Notes: a model not told the origin generated them from the sequence alone. A stretch of 64,000 nucleotides of DNA from Hyphomicrobium sp. (GCA_025351425.1 JANXVY010000045.1:1-64000), one strand, 5' to 3'; positions 44,875-54,533 are shown, counted from the first letter of the stretch. Translations and numbers: made by a program.

Positions 44875-45897
44875 ATCCGCGAGGACTGGACCAGGGTATT
44901 GGCGCGTGGCGAAAGCGCGATCCGGGAGAGGCTCGCGCGCATGACGCCGCCGGCTCCGGTCGCGGATGGACGCAGTGAAGCGCCCGAACCACCCGCGCTG
45001 CCGCTCGCGACGCTGACGGCGTTCGACCGCATTCTGCAGCCATCCACCGATCGGGACCGCACGTTTCTGATCGCGCTCGGTCTGGTGTTCGGGCTGCATC
45101 TGGTGGCATTGATCGGCGCGCTCGCGCTTGGCGATGGGGTGCCCGATCTTTCGCAAGCCGAACGCCGGGGCCAGGTCGAGACATCCCGCAGCATCGAGGT
45201 AGAACTGGTCGAAGCGCCTTCGGAGGACGCCGAGCGCAGGCCGTCCCAAGTGGGCAAGGATGTGCCGCCTGCGCCGCCGATGCCGGAGGTTGCTCCCAGC
45301 CCTGCGCAACCCGAGGTGCAGGAAGCCAAGGCTGTTCCGCCGCCGCAACAGCCACGAGCCGGGACGCCGCCTGAGCCAGACGCACAGCCTGCCAAGCCGG
45401 AGGAGGCCGTTGCGTCCGAGGAGCCAGCGCTCGCGCCGCAAAAGCCCGCGGAGAAACCCAAGGAGCCCCCTAAGGACAAGCCCAAGGACCAGCCACTCAA
45501 GCCGGAGGATTTCGATACCTCGATTGCCGACTATGCGAAGGCTGTGGAGCGCTCCGCGGCCGCGCGCAAGCAGTCGCAACAGGCCGCGTTGGCCTATGAG
45601 CGGGCGCAGGAATTCGGCGCTGCTCCCGTCGGCCGGCAGAGCGCCTACACCCGGGCAACGCTCGCCATGCTGTCGCGCACCAAGCCGGACCTTTTCACCA
45701 CGCGCGGGCAGGTCTACATCAGCTTCGAGCTCGACCGGGCGGGTAAGCTTACGTCGATCAAGCTCGTCAAATCCAGCGGCGACCTGCTGCTCGATACGAC
45801 GATCTACGATTGGCTCAAGCGCGCGAAATACGACGTGCCGCCGCCCGACGCCACCCACGACGACCTGCACTACGATATTCATTTCACTGTGCGGTAG
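44875..45897 (+). CDS. TonB-family energy transducer 2 (apparent AUC start)
   Basis: A 340-residue paralogue of the preceding protein, if it begins at the ATC at 44875. Shared parts are the opening IREDWTRVLARGESAIRERL, the LTAFDRILQPS helix before the membrane segment (RTFLIALGLVFGLHLVALIG), PDLSQAERRGQVE, a Pro/Lys/Glu-rich linker and the TonB C-terminal domain (VYISFELDRAGKLTSIKLVKSSG). AGGAGG is nine bases before ATC, the same spacing as in tonB1. A TTG at 44899, eight codons later, is the first ordinary start codon. It may energise a different receptor. Confidence 0.85.
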   Translation: MREDWTRVLARGESAIRERLARMTPPAPVADGRSEAPEPPALPLATLTAFDRILQPSTDRDRTFLIALGLVFGLHLVALIGALALGDGVPDLSQAERRGQVETSRSIEVELVEAPSEDAERRPSQVGKDVPPAPPMPEVAPSPAQPEVQEAKAVPPPQQPRAGTPPEPDAQPAKPEEAVASEEPALAPQKPAEKPKEPPKDKPKDQPLKPEDFDTSIADYAKAVERSAAARKQSQQAALAYERAQEFGAAPVGRQSAYTRATLAMLSRTKPDLFTTRGQVYISFELDRAGKLTSIKLVKSSGDLLLDTTIYDWLKRAKYDVPPPDATHDDLHYDIHFTVR

Positions 45898-45903
45898 CCG
45901 GGA

Positions 45904-45920
45904 GCCGGGGAGCGCCCGGC
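45904..45920. terminator. Hairpin between converging genes
   Basis: GCCGGG (45904-45909) and CCCGGC (45915-45920) pair around GAGCG, just between the stop codons of tonB2 and the RMD1-like gene. No T run follows, so terminator function is uncertain. Confidence 0.35.
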
Positions 45921-45922
45921 CG

Positions 45923-46729
45923 TCAATGCTTCCAGAAGCGGTCGTAGAGGTTCAGCGCGATCTCGAGCGAGATCAGGAAGATGATATACCACTCGAGCTT
46001 GTGGCTGGTGCGCGTCGAGATCAGGTCGACGATCGTGTCGGCGGTTTCGCGGATGACCACAAGCTTGCGGTCGATTGCGCGGGCGCGTTGGGGAAGGTCG
46101 TACTCGTCGACGAGCTTCGCCCAGAACCGCTCCAGTTCGGGGTGATCCCAGAGCACGTCGGGCTTTTCGTCGAGGTCGACGCGGGAGGCCATGCGCTGCT
46201 GGATGGAGAGCGCCTCGCCGATCTGGCCCAGCAGTTCGGACTGGCGCGCGCTCGGCAGGCCGCCCTTGGTCAGGCCTTCCGCAATCGGCGTGATGCGCTC
46301 GAATGCCTGGGCGATGCGGCGTTCGTCATAGGCGAGCGCGACCGACACCGCCAGCACTTCGGCGACCAGCAGCAGGCGGTTAGGTTCGGCATTTTTCAGC
46401 TGGATCGCGCCGGACGACGACAGCAATTCGTCGTCACCTGGCTTGATGACGAGCTGGGCGGTTTCGATCTCGCGCTCGGCCAGCGGGGCGACGACGCGTT
46501 CTCCGAGGCCCCGGATCAGATCTTCCTCCTCGATGGGGTTCAGCCCCACAAAAACGGCCGCGCCCGACTTGAACAGCATCACGGAGCCGCTCGACTGGGT
46601 GCGGAACGCCAGTGGATCGGACGAAAACGCGTCCTCGCGCTCCAGCCCTTTCAGGTCGATGCGCTCGCCCAGTTGCAGCGCGCGGACGGGGATGGCGGTC
46701 GCAGTGATGGTCTTGATGATCTGGTTCAT
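45923..46729 (-). CDS. RMD1/YagE (DUF155) family membrane protein
   Basis: A 268-residue protein of the RMD1 family. The DUF155 region covers about residues 40-220, with MLFKSGAAVFVGLNPIEEEDLI and the ERFWAKLVDEYDLPQRARAIDRKL segment, and the C-terminus is a membrane helix (LEWYIIFLISLEIALNLYDRF). In yeast and mitochondria the relatives (RMD1, RMND1) are linked to membrane or translation functions; bacterial function is not established. I chose the ATG at 46729; the frame upstream to 46852 is basic and has no ribosome binding site. Confidence 0.85.
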   Translation of the reverse strand: MNQIIKTITATAIPVRALQLGERIDLKGLEREDAFSSDPLAFRTQSSGSVMLFKSGAAVFVGLNPIEEEDLIRGLGERVVAPLAEREIETAQLVIKPGDDELLSSSGAIQLKNAEPNRLLLVAEVLAVSVALAYDERRIAQAFERITPIAEGLTKGGLPSARQSELLGQIGEALSIQQRMASRVDLDEKPDVLWDHPELERFWAKLVDEYDLPQRARAIDRKLVVIRETADTIVDLISTRTSHKLEWYIIFLISLEIALNLYDRFWKH

Positions 46730-46802
46730 GTCTCTTCGGGTGCTTGCCGTTGCCGATGCATAGCACCGATTTTTGCTTCTTTTGCGGTGTTTCCGCTTGC
46801 CC

Positions 46803-47216
46803 TCATTCCCATGGATTGAGGATCTTGACCCCGGTTGGTGCAAAATCAGCAACGTTGCGCGTTACCACGGTCATCGCGTGAACGAGCGCCGTTGCAGCGA
46901 TGAGGCAATCTCGTTCTGGCCGCCGCACTGGAACGTGTAAGCGCGCGCACGTAACGGCGACTGGCAAATCGACCGACAGAACGCGCCCCGCAAAATGCCG
47001 GACGATCCGCTCTTCGATCCAGAGGCGCAACTGCCGCCCACGGTCCGCATCCTTGCGCTCCATCAGCAAGGTTCCAAGTTCGATCTCCAGCATCGTGATG
47101 GCGGAGAGAAACATCGCCGACATCGGCGTTGCGGCAGCCCAAGCCAGAACTTTAGCGTCCGCCTTTTCCGGGCGGCGCAGCTCTGACAGCACGTTGGTAT
47201 CGAGAAGATAGCTCAC
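46803..47216 (-). CDS. VapC-type PIN-domain toxin
   Basis: A 137-residue PIN-domain ribonuclease. The acidic residues are visible: Asp6 in LLDTNVLSEL, Glu in ITMLEIELG and Asp in RDCLIAATAL, with the last acidic residue in TRNVADF. In toxin-antitoxin pairs it cuts tRNA or other RNA and is held inactive by the antitoxin. It overlaps the antitoxin gene by four bases. Confidence 0.9.
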   Translation of the reverse strand: MSYLLDTNVLSELRRPEKADAKVLAWAAATPMSAMFLSAITMLEIELGTLLMERKDADRGRQLRLWIEERIVRHFAGRVLSVDLPVAVTCARLHVPVRRPERDCLIAATALVHAMTVVTRNVADFAPTGVKILNPWE

Positions 47217-47464
47217 GACAAATCAGCGTCCTTCCAAACCTCACCAAGCCGTGGCGGTTCGAATTCGAAGTCCGTGTCCTCGGGCTGAGCTACGGCGTCG
47301 GCTAAACTCAGGCTGCCGCCCGTCAGCTGGCGATAGTCCTCGATATTCATCAAAACATGGGCCGGCCGTCCGCGGTCCGTGATGAAGACGGGCCCGTCGT
47401 TTGCCGCCTTCTTTGCCCGGCTGGCGTCCTGATTGAACTCGCGGCTCGTCATCGTGGTGGGCAT
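47213..47464 (-). CDS. Phd/YefM-type antitoxin
   Basis: An 83-residue antitoxin of the Phd/YefM family with the N-terminal DNA-binding fold (TMTSREFNQDASRAKKAANDGPVFITDRGRPAHVL) and a C-terminal acidic tail (PEDTDFEFEPPRLGEVW) that would wrap the toxin. Pairs usually repress their own promoter. It is the first gene of the pair. The preceding 370 bases hold tandem repeats and the rpsB promoter in the opposite direction. Confidence 0.9.
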   Translation of the reverse strand: MPTTMTSREFNQDASRAKKAANDGPVFITDRGRPAHVLMNIEDYRQLTGGSLSLADAVAQPEDTDFEFEPPRLGEVWKDADLS

Positions 47465-47590
47465 GGCAACGGCTCCGAGTTAAGTAGTTACGTTACTACA
47501 TTGTGCGAGCGGTGGCAAGGCGGATGGAGAAGCGATGAACGTTGGGGTGCTCATGGGCGATTTTCGCGCCCAAGTGACATGAAAGCCGAT

Positions 47591-47622
47591 GGGATGGCCG
47601 ACGGGATGGCCGACGGGATGGT
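47591..47622. repeat. 12-base tandem repeat
   Basis: GGGATGGCCGAC occurs twice, followed by GGGATGGT (2.7 units). Upstream of it GATG begins a partial unit. It lies between the toxin-antitoxin pair and the rpsB promoter. Confidence 0.8.
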
Positions 47623-47647
47623 CCAAGGGCGGGCCCATTGGAAACCC

Positions 47648-47677
47648 TTGACCTGAGGGGTGGCCGCACCCTATAAG
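47648..47677 (+). promoter_or_regulatory. Probable sigma70-type promoter of rpsB
   Basis: TTGACC at 47648-47653 and TATAAG at 47672-47677 with an 18-base spacer. This is close to consensus for the housekeeping sigma factor. It would give a leader of about 150 bases before rpsB. Confidence 0.7.
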
Positions 47678-47834
47678 CCCATCCTATCACGCACGTGACC
47701 CACTGCGGACGGCCGGATTCAAGACCCCGGTTGCTCGCTCCGGTGGGCTGTTTTCGTTTTGTGGCATTCAGCCATAGGCAAATTCAGCCTTCTTACGGGT
47801 TGCGGAGGATCAACCGGAAAAGGATACAACGTTT

Positions 47835-48839
47835 ATGGCTGTTCCCGCCTTCAATATGCGTCAGCTGCTGGAAGCTGGCGTTCACTTCGGTCACCAGTCG
47901 CATCGCTGGAACCCCAAGATGGCGCCTTTCATCTATGGCGCCCGCAACAACATCCACATCGTCGATCTCACGCAGACCACGCCGATGCTGCATCAGGCGT
48001 TGAGCAAGGTGTCGGATACGGTCGCCAACGGCGGCCGCGTGCTGTTTGTCGCCACCAAGCGCGCCGCATCCGATTCGATCGCGGAAGCCGCCAAGCGCTC
48101 GGCGCAGTACTACATGAATCACCGCTGGCTGGGTGGTACGCTCACCAACTGGAAGACGATCTCCGCCTCGATCCGCCGTTTGCGCCAGCTCGACGACATC
48201 CTCGCCGATCCGCAGGGACGCCCCAAGAAAGAAGTGCTGCAGATCCAGCGCGAGCGCGACAAGCTCAACCAGTCGCTGGGCGGCATCAAGGACATGGGTG
48301 GCGTGCCCGACCTGCTGTTCGTCATCGACACCAACAAGGAATCGATTGCGATCCAAGAAGCCCGCAAGCTCGGGATCCCCATCGTCGCGATCGTCGACAC
48401 CAACTGCGATCCCGACGGCATCGACTTCCCGGTTCCTGGCAACGACGACGCCGGCCGCGCCATCACGCTGTACTGCGATCTCGTTGCGCGCGCAGCCATT
48501 GACGGTCTTGCCCGCAGCCAGCAGGGCAGTGGCGTCGATATCGGCGCGATGGAAGCGCCTCCGGGCGAAGATCTTGCTGGGGCCGAAGTCAAGCGCGTGT
48601 CGTTCAAGGGCATCGAAGCCGCGCGCGGCGAGGCCGACGATCTGAAACGCATCCTGACGATCTCGCCCAAGCTCGAACAGCGCCTCAACGACGCCGGCGT
48701 GTTCCATTACTGGCAGATCGCCGATCTCGATGCCGACCAGATGGGCGCGCTCGACCGTCAGCTCAAGCTGCGCGGGCAGATCGCCAAGGAAGAATGGGCC
48801 GGCCAGGCCAAGAAGTTCGTCGACGCCAAGGTTGTCTGA
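47835..48839 (+). CDS. 30S ribosomal protein S2 with C-terminal extension
   Basis: A 334-residue ribosomal protein S2. The core is recognised from [22 protein letters not shown] at the N-terminus through [18 protein letters not shown] and [25 protein letters not shown]. About 90 residues follow the usual end, including a segment ([28 protein letters not shown]) like the helix-hairpin-helix-type tail fused to other ribosomal and NADH dehydrogenase proteins in some alphaproteobacteria. tsf follows after 158 bases. Confidence 0.95.
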   Translation: MAVPAFNMRQLLEAGVHFGHQSHRWNPKMAPFIYGARNNIHIVDLTQTTPMLHQALSKVSDTVANGGRVLFVATKRAASDSIAEAAKRSAQYYMNHRWLGGTLTNWKTISASIRRLRQLDDILADPQGRPKKEVLQIQRERDKLNQSLGGIKDMGGVPDLLFVIDTNKESIAIQEARKLGIPIVAIVDTNCDPDGIDFPVPGNDDAGRAITLYCDLVARAAIDGLARSQQGSGVDIGAMEAPPGEDLAGAEVKRVSFKGIEAARGEADDLKRILTISPKLEQRLNDAGVFHYWQIADLDADQMGALDRQLKLRGQIAKEEWAGQAKKFVDAKVV

Positions 48840-48997
48840 TCAAAACCGCCGTCTCCTGGTCCTGTTCCGGGGGGCGGCACCTGCAATTCCGGGCGTGCGT
48901 CGCACGCCTGTGACAGTGCGTGATTAAGCGCTGTTTGCTCTTGCGTACTACAATCGCCGCCGTTTCCGCGCGGCCAGCCCAAACGAAAAGGCATCCC

Positions 48998-49918
48998 ATG
49001 ACGACGATTTCCGCGAACTTGGTCAAGGAACTGCGCGAAATGACAGGCGCTGGGATGATGGATTGCAAGAAGGCGCTGACTGAGACCGCCGGCAACATCG
49101 AGTCGGCTGTCGACTGGCTGCGCAAGAAGGGTCTTGCGAAGGCCGGCAGCAAGTCGGGGCGGATCGCAGCCGAAGGGCTTGTCGGCGTGCTGGCGGAGGG
49201 GCGGTCCGCCGTCGTCGTCGAGGTGAACTCGGAAACCGACTTTGTTGCCCGCAACGACCAGTTCCAGGACATGGTGCGTAAGATTGCGACCGTTTCGACG
49301 CCTGCTCACGGCGATGTTGCCAAGATTCTGGCGGCACCCTATCCGGGCAAGAAGACTTCGGTCGACGAGCACGTGAAGGAAATGATCGCAACCATCGGCG
49401 AGAATATGAACGTCCGCCGCTCGGCCGTCGTCGCCGTCACCGACGGTGTCGTCGCCGACTACGTCCATAACCGGGTCGCCGATGGTTTGGGCAAGATCGG
49501 CGTGCTCGTCGGGCTCGAAAGCAAGGGCGACAAGCCGGCACTGTTCGAGCTCGGCCGCCAGATCGCGATGCATGTTGCGGCCCGCAACCCGGTCGGCCTC
49601 GATCTCGCAAGCGTTCCTGAGGATGTGCTGGATCGCGAGAAGGCGATCATCATGGACAAGAACAAGGGAAAGCCGCCGCAGGTGCTCGAGAAGATCATCG
49701 CCAGCTCGATGAAGTCGTATGCCAAGGAGTACTGCCTGTTGGATCAGGAGTTTGTCATCGATCCGTCGAAGACCATCGCGCAAGTTTTGAAGGAAGCCGA
49801 AAAGACCGCCGGCGCACCTGTCGCGCTCACAGCCTATGTCATGTTCAAGCTCGGCGATGGCATCGAGAAGCCGAAGGACGACTTCAGCGGCGAAGTCGCT
49901 TCGATGGCCAAGGGCTGA
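48998..49918 (+). CDS. Elongation factor Ts
   Basis: A 306-residue guanine-nucleotide exchange factor for EF-Tu. The N-terminal UBA-like domain has LVKELREMTGAGMMDCKKAL and the core SETDFVARNDQF, both diagnostic. The frame is open upstream, but the ATG at 48998 fits the family start. Confidence 0.97.
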   Translation: MTTISANLVKELREMTGAGMMDCKKALTETAGNIESAVDWLRKKGLAKAGSKSGRIAAEGLVGVLAEGRSAVVVEVNSETDFVARNDQFQDMVRKIATVSTPAHGDVAKILAAPYPGKKTSVDEHVKEMIATIGENMNVRRSAVVAVTDGVVADYVHNRVADGLGKIGVLVGLESKGDKPALFELGRQIAMHVAARNPVGLDLASVPEDVLDREKAIIMDKNKGKPPQVLEKIIASSMKSYAKEYCLLDQEFVIDPSKTIAQVLKEAEKTAGAPVALTAYVMFKLGDGIEKPKDDFSGEVASMAKG

Positions 49919-50064
49919 ACGTTCAATCCCGGGCGTTTTGGGCCTGCGGGTCACAGTTCGTTCACAGAACGAGCAACAGCCTCTAGTCGAATCTCACCAT
50001 TTCGCGTTAGGTCACGCCGGCTGCGCCCCACGGGTGCGGCCGGTTTTGTATGGAGCTTGCCGCG

Positions 50065-50799
50065 ATGACCGCCGCCGCCGTCCCGCTGAAATATAAGCGC
50101 CTGCTGCTTAAGCTGTCGGGTGAGGCGTTGATGGGCTCCAACGGCTACGGCATCGACATGCTGGTCGTCGACCGGCTGGCGCGCGATGTCGCAGAGGCCG
50201 TCAATGCTGGCGCGGAAATCGCGGTCGTGGTCGGCGGGGGCAACATCTTCCGCGGCCTGTCGGGGGCCGCCAAGGGCATGGACCGGGCGACAGCCGACTA
50301 CATGGGCATGTTAGCGACCGTCATGAACGCGCTCGCGTTCCAAAACGCACTCGAGCACGCCAATACACCGGCGCGCGTGCTGTCGGCCATTCCCATGACG
50401 TCGGTATGCGAAACCTACGTGCGGCCGAAGGCGCTGCACCACATCAAGCGCGGGCGGGTGGTTATCTTTGCCGCAGGCACCGGAAATCCGTTCTTCACGA
50501 CCGACACCGCTGCCACACTGCGCGCCATCGAGATGGATTGCGGCGCGGTTGCGAAGGCCACGCAGGTGGATGGCGTCTATTCTGCGGACCCCAAGAAGGA
50601 CCCCTCCGCTCAGCGCTACGACACTTTGACCTATGGCGAGGTGCTCGCTCGTAACCTCCAAGTCATGGACGGCGCTGCGATCGCGCTTGCTCGCGACAAC
50701 AAACTTCCGGTAATCGTGTTTTCCATCACCGAACCTGGGAACCTGTTGAAAGTTCTGAAGGGAGAGGCGCGCGCCACCCTGATCCAGGATGGTGCTTGA
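50065..50799 (+). CDS. UMP kinase
   Basis: A 244-residue uridylate kinase of the amino acid kinase fold, making UDP from [23 protein letters not shown] is the phosphate-binding opening; [26 protein letters not shown] and [14 protein letters not shown] are diagnostic. I chose the ATG at 50065: GGAG lies nine bases before it. The in-frame ATG at 50050 overlaps that GGAG and is unlikely. Confidence 0.96.
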   Translation: MTAAAVPLKYKRLLLKLSGEALMGSNGYGIDMLVVDRLARDVAEAVNAGAEIAVVVGGGNIFRGLSGAAKGMDRATADYMGMLATVMNALAFQNALEHANTPARVLSAIPMTSVCETYVRPKALHHIKRGRVVIFAAGTGNPFFTTDTAATLRAIEMDCGAVAKATQVDGVYSADPKKDPSAQRYDTLTYGEVLARNLQVMDGAAIALARDNKLPVIVFSITEPGNLLKVLKGEARATLIQDGA

Positions 50800-50871
50800 C
50801 TGGACTGCTCCGGATCATGGCCCGATGGCCGCCGGTTACCGCCGACACTACGACACTGAGGAGAGCCGATC

Positions 50872-51429
50872 ATGGCCACGTTCGATATCACAGCTCTGGA
50901 AACGCGGATGCGCGCGTCGCTGGATGCGTTGAAGCGCGAATTCCAGGGCCTCAGAACCGGCCGAGCCAGCGCCAACCTGCTCGATCCCGTGCAAGTCATG
51001 GTCTACGGCTCGCGGATGCCGCTCAATCAGGTCGCGACGGTCTCGGTGCCGGAAGCGCGCATGATCGCGGTGCAAGTCTGGGATCGTACCAACGTGCAGG
51101 CGGTCGACAAAGCCATCCGCGAAGCCAACCTCGGTCTCAATCCGATCATGGACGGCACCACGCTGCGGCTGCCGATCCCCATGCTGACCGCCGACCGGCG
51201 CACCGAACTCGTCAAACTCGCCCATAAGTATGCCGAACATTCGCGCGTCTCGGTGCGCAATGTGCGGCGTGAGGGCATGGACCTGCTCAAAAAGCTAGAG
51301 AAGGATGGCGATATGGGCGAAGATGACCATAAAAAGAACTCCGCCAAGGTCCAGGAACTCACCGATAAGCTGATCAAAGAAGTCGACTCGACACTTGCCG
51401 CCAAGGAACTGGAAATTCAAAAAGTCTGA
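50872..51429 (+). CDS. Ribosome recycling factor
   Basis: A 185-residue protein of usual length. It opens with ALETRMRASLDALKREFQGLRTGRAS and ends with a helix typical of Frr (the VRNVRREGMDLLKKLEKDGDMGEDD motif is diagnostic). It releases ribosomes from mRNA with EF-G after termination. GAGGAG precedes the ATG. Confidence 0.97.
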   Translation: MATFDITALETRMRASLDALKREFQGLRTGRASANLLDPVQVMVYGSRMPLNQVATVSVPEARMIAVQVWDRTNVQAVDKAIREANLGLNPIMDGTTLRLPIPMLTADRRTELVKLAHKYAEHSRVSVRNVRREGMDLLKKLEKDGDMGEDDHKKNSAKVQELTDKLIKEVDSTLAAKELEIQKV

Positions 51430-51519
51430 GCAGGCGCCGTCGAAACTTACCGGCCGGCGCACATCCGGTTGCAAGGTTCGAGGGAGCTTCATCAGGCCCA
51501 ACCACGAGATCGCCGGTCC

Positions 51520-52290
51520 GTGACAGACAACACAGTGAGAGCCCAAAACCAGAGCTTGACCGGTTCCCGTGACTTGGGGCCTGTCGCGCATGTGGCCATT
51601 ATCATGGACGGTAACGGGCGGTGGGCCAAGGAGCGCGGGCTGCCCCGCATCATGGGCCACCGCAAGGGGGTCGAAGCCGTGCGGCGCACGGTTAAGGCCG
51701 CGATCGAACTCAATATTTCGTACCTGACGATCTACAGTTTCTCCTCGGAAAACTGGTCGCGGCCGGCGGACGAAGTCAGCGAACTGATGTCGCTGATGAA
51801 GCGTTTCATCCGCCAAGACCTCGCCGAGCTGCATCAGAACAACGTGCGCATTCGCGTCATCGGCGAGCGGCAGAACGTCGACCCCGAGCTGATGGCGCTG
51901 ATCGACGAAGCGTGCGAACTGACCGAACTCAACAACGCGCTTACCCTCGTCATCGCGTTCAACTATGGATCGCGCAATGAAATCGCGTTGGCGGCACGCC
52001 GGCTGGCCGAACGGGTCGCGAGCGGAACGCTGCAGGCGTGCGATGTGACGCAGGAGACGCTGGCCGCCTGTCTCGATACGGCTGGCATTCCCGATCCCGA
52101 TCTTCTTATTCGCACCAGCGGGGAGCTTAGGATATCGAACTTCCTGCTATGGCAGCTTGCCTATACCGAATTCGTGTTCCTCGATGTCTACTGGCCGGAT
52201 TTCGGCCACGACCATTTGGAGACCGCTCTCAGCGAATTTCACGCGCGGGATCGCCGCTTCGGCGGTTTGAGCAAACGGTCATCCGCGTGA
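51520..52290 (+). CDS. Isoprenyl (undecaprenyl diphosphate) synthase
   Basis: A 256-residue cis-prenyltransferase that makes undecaprenyl diphosphate for cell wall and lipopolysaccharide. [20 protein letters not shown] carries the Mg-binding Asp; [13 protein letters not shown] and [20 protein letters not shown] are also diagnostic. The start is uncertain: GTG at 51520 fits a normal length, and a TTG at 51469 is the longer choice. The cdsA start overlaps its stop. Confidence 0.95.
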   Translation: MTDNTVRAQNQSLTGSRDLGPVAHVAIIMDGNGRWAKERGLPRIMGHRKGVEAVRRTVKAAIELNISYLTIYSFSSENWSRPADEVSELMSLMKRFIRQDLAELHQNNVRIRVIGERQNVDPELMALIDEACELTELNNALTLVIAFNYGSRNEIALAARRLAERVASGTLQACDVTQETLAACLDTAGIPDPDLLIRTSGELRISNFLLWQLAYTEFVFLDVYWPDFGHDHLETALSEFHARDRRFGGLSKRSSA

Positions 52291-53171
52291 GCCGTGTCAT
52301 GCCCGATGACCGGCTGTCCAAGCCCTCAGGGCCGGGAGCCAGTGCATTGGCGGCGGCCACAGCGCGCAATCTCCAGCAGAGGGTGACATCCGGGCTCGTG
52401 ATGGTGCTGGTGGCGCTGGCGCTCGTATATGCGGGCGTCGTGCCGTTCGCGCTGCTCGTGTTTGCGGTCGGGCTTTTGATGAGCTGGGAGTGGGGGCACC
52501 TCGTGCGCGGGGTGCGGTTCGATAGCGCCATCGGGGTCCAGGCGGCCGCCGTCGCCATCGCGATCGGGCTTGCGTGCGCGGATTACCCGCTGCTGGCGCT
52601 GCTCGCCCTTGTGGCCTGCGGTATCGTGGTCGCTTCGCTGACGCTGCATGACCGCTGCCTCCTGTCGGCAGCCGGCGTGTTCTATGTCGGGTTGCCGGCG
52701 GTCGCCATGATTTGGCTGCGGGCCAACGAGCCGCTCGGCTTTGCGGCGGTGATCTTCCTGTTTCTCGTCGTCTGGACCACGGATACGATGGCATTCGCGG
52801 CGGGCCGCGCGATCGGCGGACCCAAGTTGTGGCCGGCGATCTCGCCCAACAAGACCTGGGCCGGCTTTCTCGGCGGGGTTGTTTCGAGTGCTGCGTTGAG
52901 CGCGTTGTTTGCGCAGGTGGTGCCTGGCGCGCAGTCCTGGCGGCTGTGCTTGATCGGGCTGGTGCTCGGGGTCATTGCACAAGGCGGCGACCTGTTCGAA
53001 TCGGCCTTGAAGCGGGCGTTCGGCGTCAAAGACGCGAGCCATCTCATTCCGGGGCATGGCGGCGTCATGGACCGGATGGACGGCATTGTCGCGGTTGCGG
53101 TCGCGGCTGCATTGCTCGCGCTCGTGTTCGACGCTTATGCTCCTGCAACCTTTCTTCTGATCGGCAGGTAA
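52287..53171 (+). CDS. Phosphatidate cytidylyltransferase
   Basis: A 294-residue inner-membrane protein with about eight helices that makes CDP-diacylglycerol for phospholipid synthesis. The family signature near the C-terminus is [33 protein letters not shown], and [14 protein letters not shown] is also typical. The GTG at 52287 overlaps the uppS stop (GTGA); an ATG at 52299 is a possible alternative. Confidence 0.94.
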   Translation: MSRVMPDDRLSKPSGPGASALAAATARNLQQRVTSGLVMVLVALALVYAGVVPFALLVFAVGLLMSWEWGHLVRGVRFDSAIGVQAAAVAIAIGLACADYPLLALLALVACGIVVASLTLHDRCLLSAAGVFYVGLPAVAMIWLRANEPLGFAAVIFLFLVVWTTDTMAFAAGRAIGGPKLWPAISPNKTWAGFLGGVVSSAALSALFAQVVPGAQSWRLCLIGLVLGVIAQGGDLFESALKRAFGVKDASHLIPGHGGVMDRMDGIVAVAVAAALLALVFDAYAPATFLLIGR

Positions 53172-53174
53172 GCA

Positions 53175-54413
53175 ATGTCCGTTGCGCCCGGCACACATCC
53201 CCCAGAACGTAGCGGCGTCCGTCTTGACGGGCCCATTCGTACGGTGAGCGTGCTCGGCGCGACCGGGTCGGTCGGCACGAGTACGCTCGATTTGATCGGG
53301 CAGACGCCAGACGCATTCGAGGTCGTGGCGCTCACGGCGCAAAACAACGCGAAGGGCCTCGCCGAGCTTGCGATCAAGCACCGGGCGCGTTTTGCCGTGA
53401 TCGGCGACGAGGCGCGCTACGGCGAATTGAAGAGCCTGCTGGCTGGGACGGGGATCAAATGCGGGGCGGGCGCCGACGCCGTCGTCACGGCCGCGGGTGA
53501 GCCCGCCGATTGCGTGATGGCGTCGATCGTGGGGGCCGCCGGACTGCGCCCTACGTTTGCTGCGGCTGCACAGGGGCGGCGGGTTGCGCTTGCCAACAAA
53601 GAGTGCCTGGTTTCGGGCGGCGCGGTGTTTCTCGCCGAAGTTGCGCGCACGGGCGCCGAGCTGCTGCCTGTCGATAGCGAACATTCGGCCGTGTTCCAGG
53701 CCTTAGCCGGCGCTGCGCCTTCGGCCATAGAGACCATCACGCTGACGGCGTCCGGCGGGCCGTTCCGGACCTGGGCACCCGAAAAAATCGCAGCGGCGAC
53801 GCCGGAAATGGCGCTACGCCATCCCAACTGGACGATGGGGCAGAAGATCACCATCGACAGCGCGACACTCATGAACAAAGGACTCGAACTGATCGAAGCG
53901 TATCACCTGTTTCCAGTGGGCGCGCATCAACTTGCGGTCGTGGTGCACCCGCAATCGATCGTCCATGCGCTGGTCAGTTTTACGGATGGTTCGGTGATGG
54001 CGCAGCTCGCCGCGCCCGATATGCGAACGCCGATCGCGCTGTCGCTGTCGTGGCCCGCGCGCATGAGCGCGCCGACGGCACGGCTCGATCTCGTGGCGCT
54101 CGGATCGCTGACGTTCGAGGCACCCGACGAGGTGCGGTTTCCGGCCTTGCGGGTGGCCCGGGAGGCGCTGGCGCGTGGCGATACAGCGCCCGCGATCTTG
54201 AACGCTGCCAATGAAGTTGCCGTGGCGGCATTTCTCGGCCGGCGGATCGGGTTTTCCCAGATATCCCAGTTGGTTGCCGAAACCCTCAACGCGGCCGAGG
54301 CGCGTCACGCGATCGTCAAGGCCGACAGTCTGTGCGATGTGCTGGCGGTCGACGCGGAAGCCCGCCGGTTGGCACAGGCGTTGCTGTCTGATAGCGTGGT
54401 TTTCGCGTCGTGA
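53175..54413 (+). CDS. 1-deoxy-D-xylulose 5-phosphate reductoisomerase
   Basis: A 412-residue enzyme of the MEP isoprenoid pathway. The NADPH-binding motif GATGSVGTSTLDLI lies near residue 28; SEHSAVFQ and NWTMGQKITIDSATLMNKGLE provide substrate and metal ligands. It supplies precursors for the undecaprenyl carrier made by the uppS product. It starts four bases after cdsA. Confidence 0.96.
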   Translation: MSVAPGTHPPERSGVRLDGPIRTVSVLGATGSVGTSTLDLIGQTPDAFEVVALTAQNNAKGLAELAIKHRARFAVIGDEARYGELKSLLAGTGIKCGAGADAVVTAAGEPADCVMASIVGAAGLRPTFAAAAQGRRVALANKECLVSGGAVFLAEVARTGAELLPVDSEHSAVFQALAGAAPSAIETITLTASGGPFRTWAPEKIAAATPEMALRHPNWTMGQKITIDSATLMNKGLELIEAYHLFPVGAHQLAVVVHPQSIVHALVSFTDGSVMAQLAAPDMRTPIALSLSWPARMSAPTARLDLVALGSLTFEAPDEVRFPALRVAREALARGDTAPAILNAANEVAVAAFLGRRIGFSQISQLVAETLNAAEARHAIVKADSLCDVLAVDAEARRLAQALLSDSVVFAS

Positions 54414-54533
54414 CGGCGCCGGGGTGGCATAGTTGAGCGATTGTTCCTATCTCACGATCACGTATTTCGATTCGGCGCTGGGGCCCGTGAGGCTGCCAGC
54501 GTCTCGAACCCAGCAGCAGAAAGTCGTTTGAGC

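Larger units (their letters stand above)
47465..47834. other. Divergent region between the antitoxin and rpsB
   Basis: These 370 bases hold a 12-base tandem repeat (47591-47622), a good promoter for rpsB (47648-47677) and a leader of about 150 bases. A TACGTTACTAC stretch at 47489-47499, just upstream of the antitoxin, may be its operator or -10 area. No gene is seen. Confidence 0.6.

Noticed and set aside
43507-45882. 791-codon minus-strand frame opposite both tonB genes
   Set aside because: Its Arg/Leu-rich runs are the complement of Pro codons in the TonB linkers; no start signal or domain.
45260-46819. 519-codon plus-strand frame across tonB2 and the RMD1-like gene
   Set aside because: Out of frame with tonB2 and antisense to a conserved protein; Arg/Ser-rich noise.
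50050-50064. Upstream ATG for pyrH
   Set aside because: The GGAG that would serve as ribosome binding site overlaps this ATG and is well spaced for 50065.
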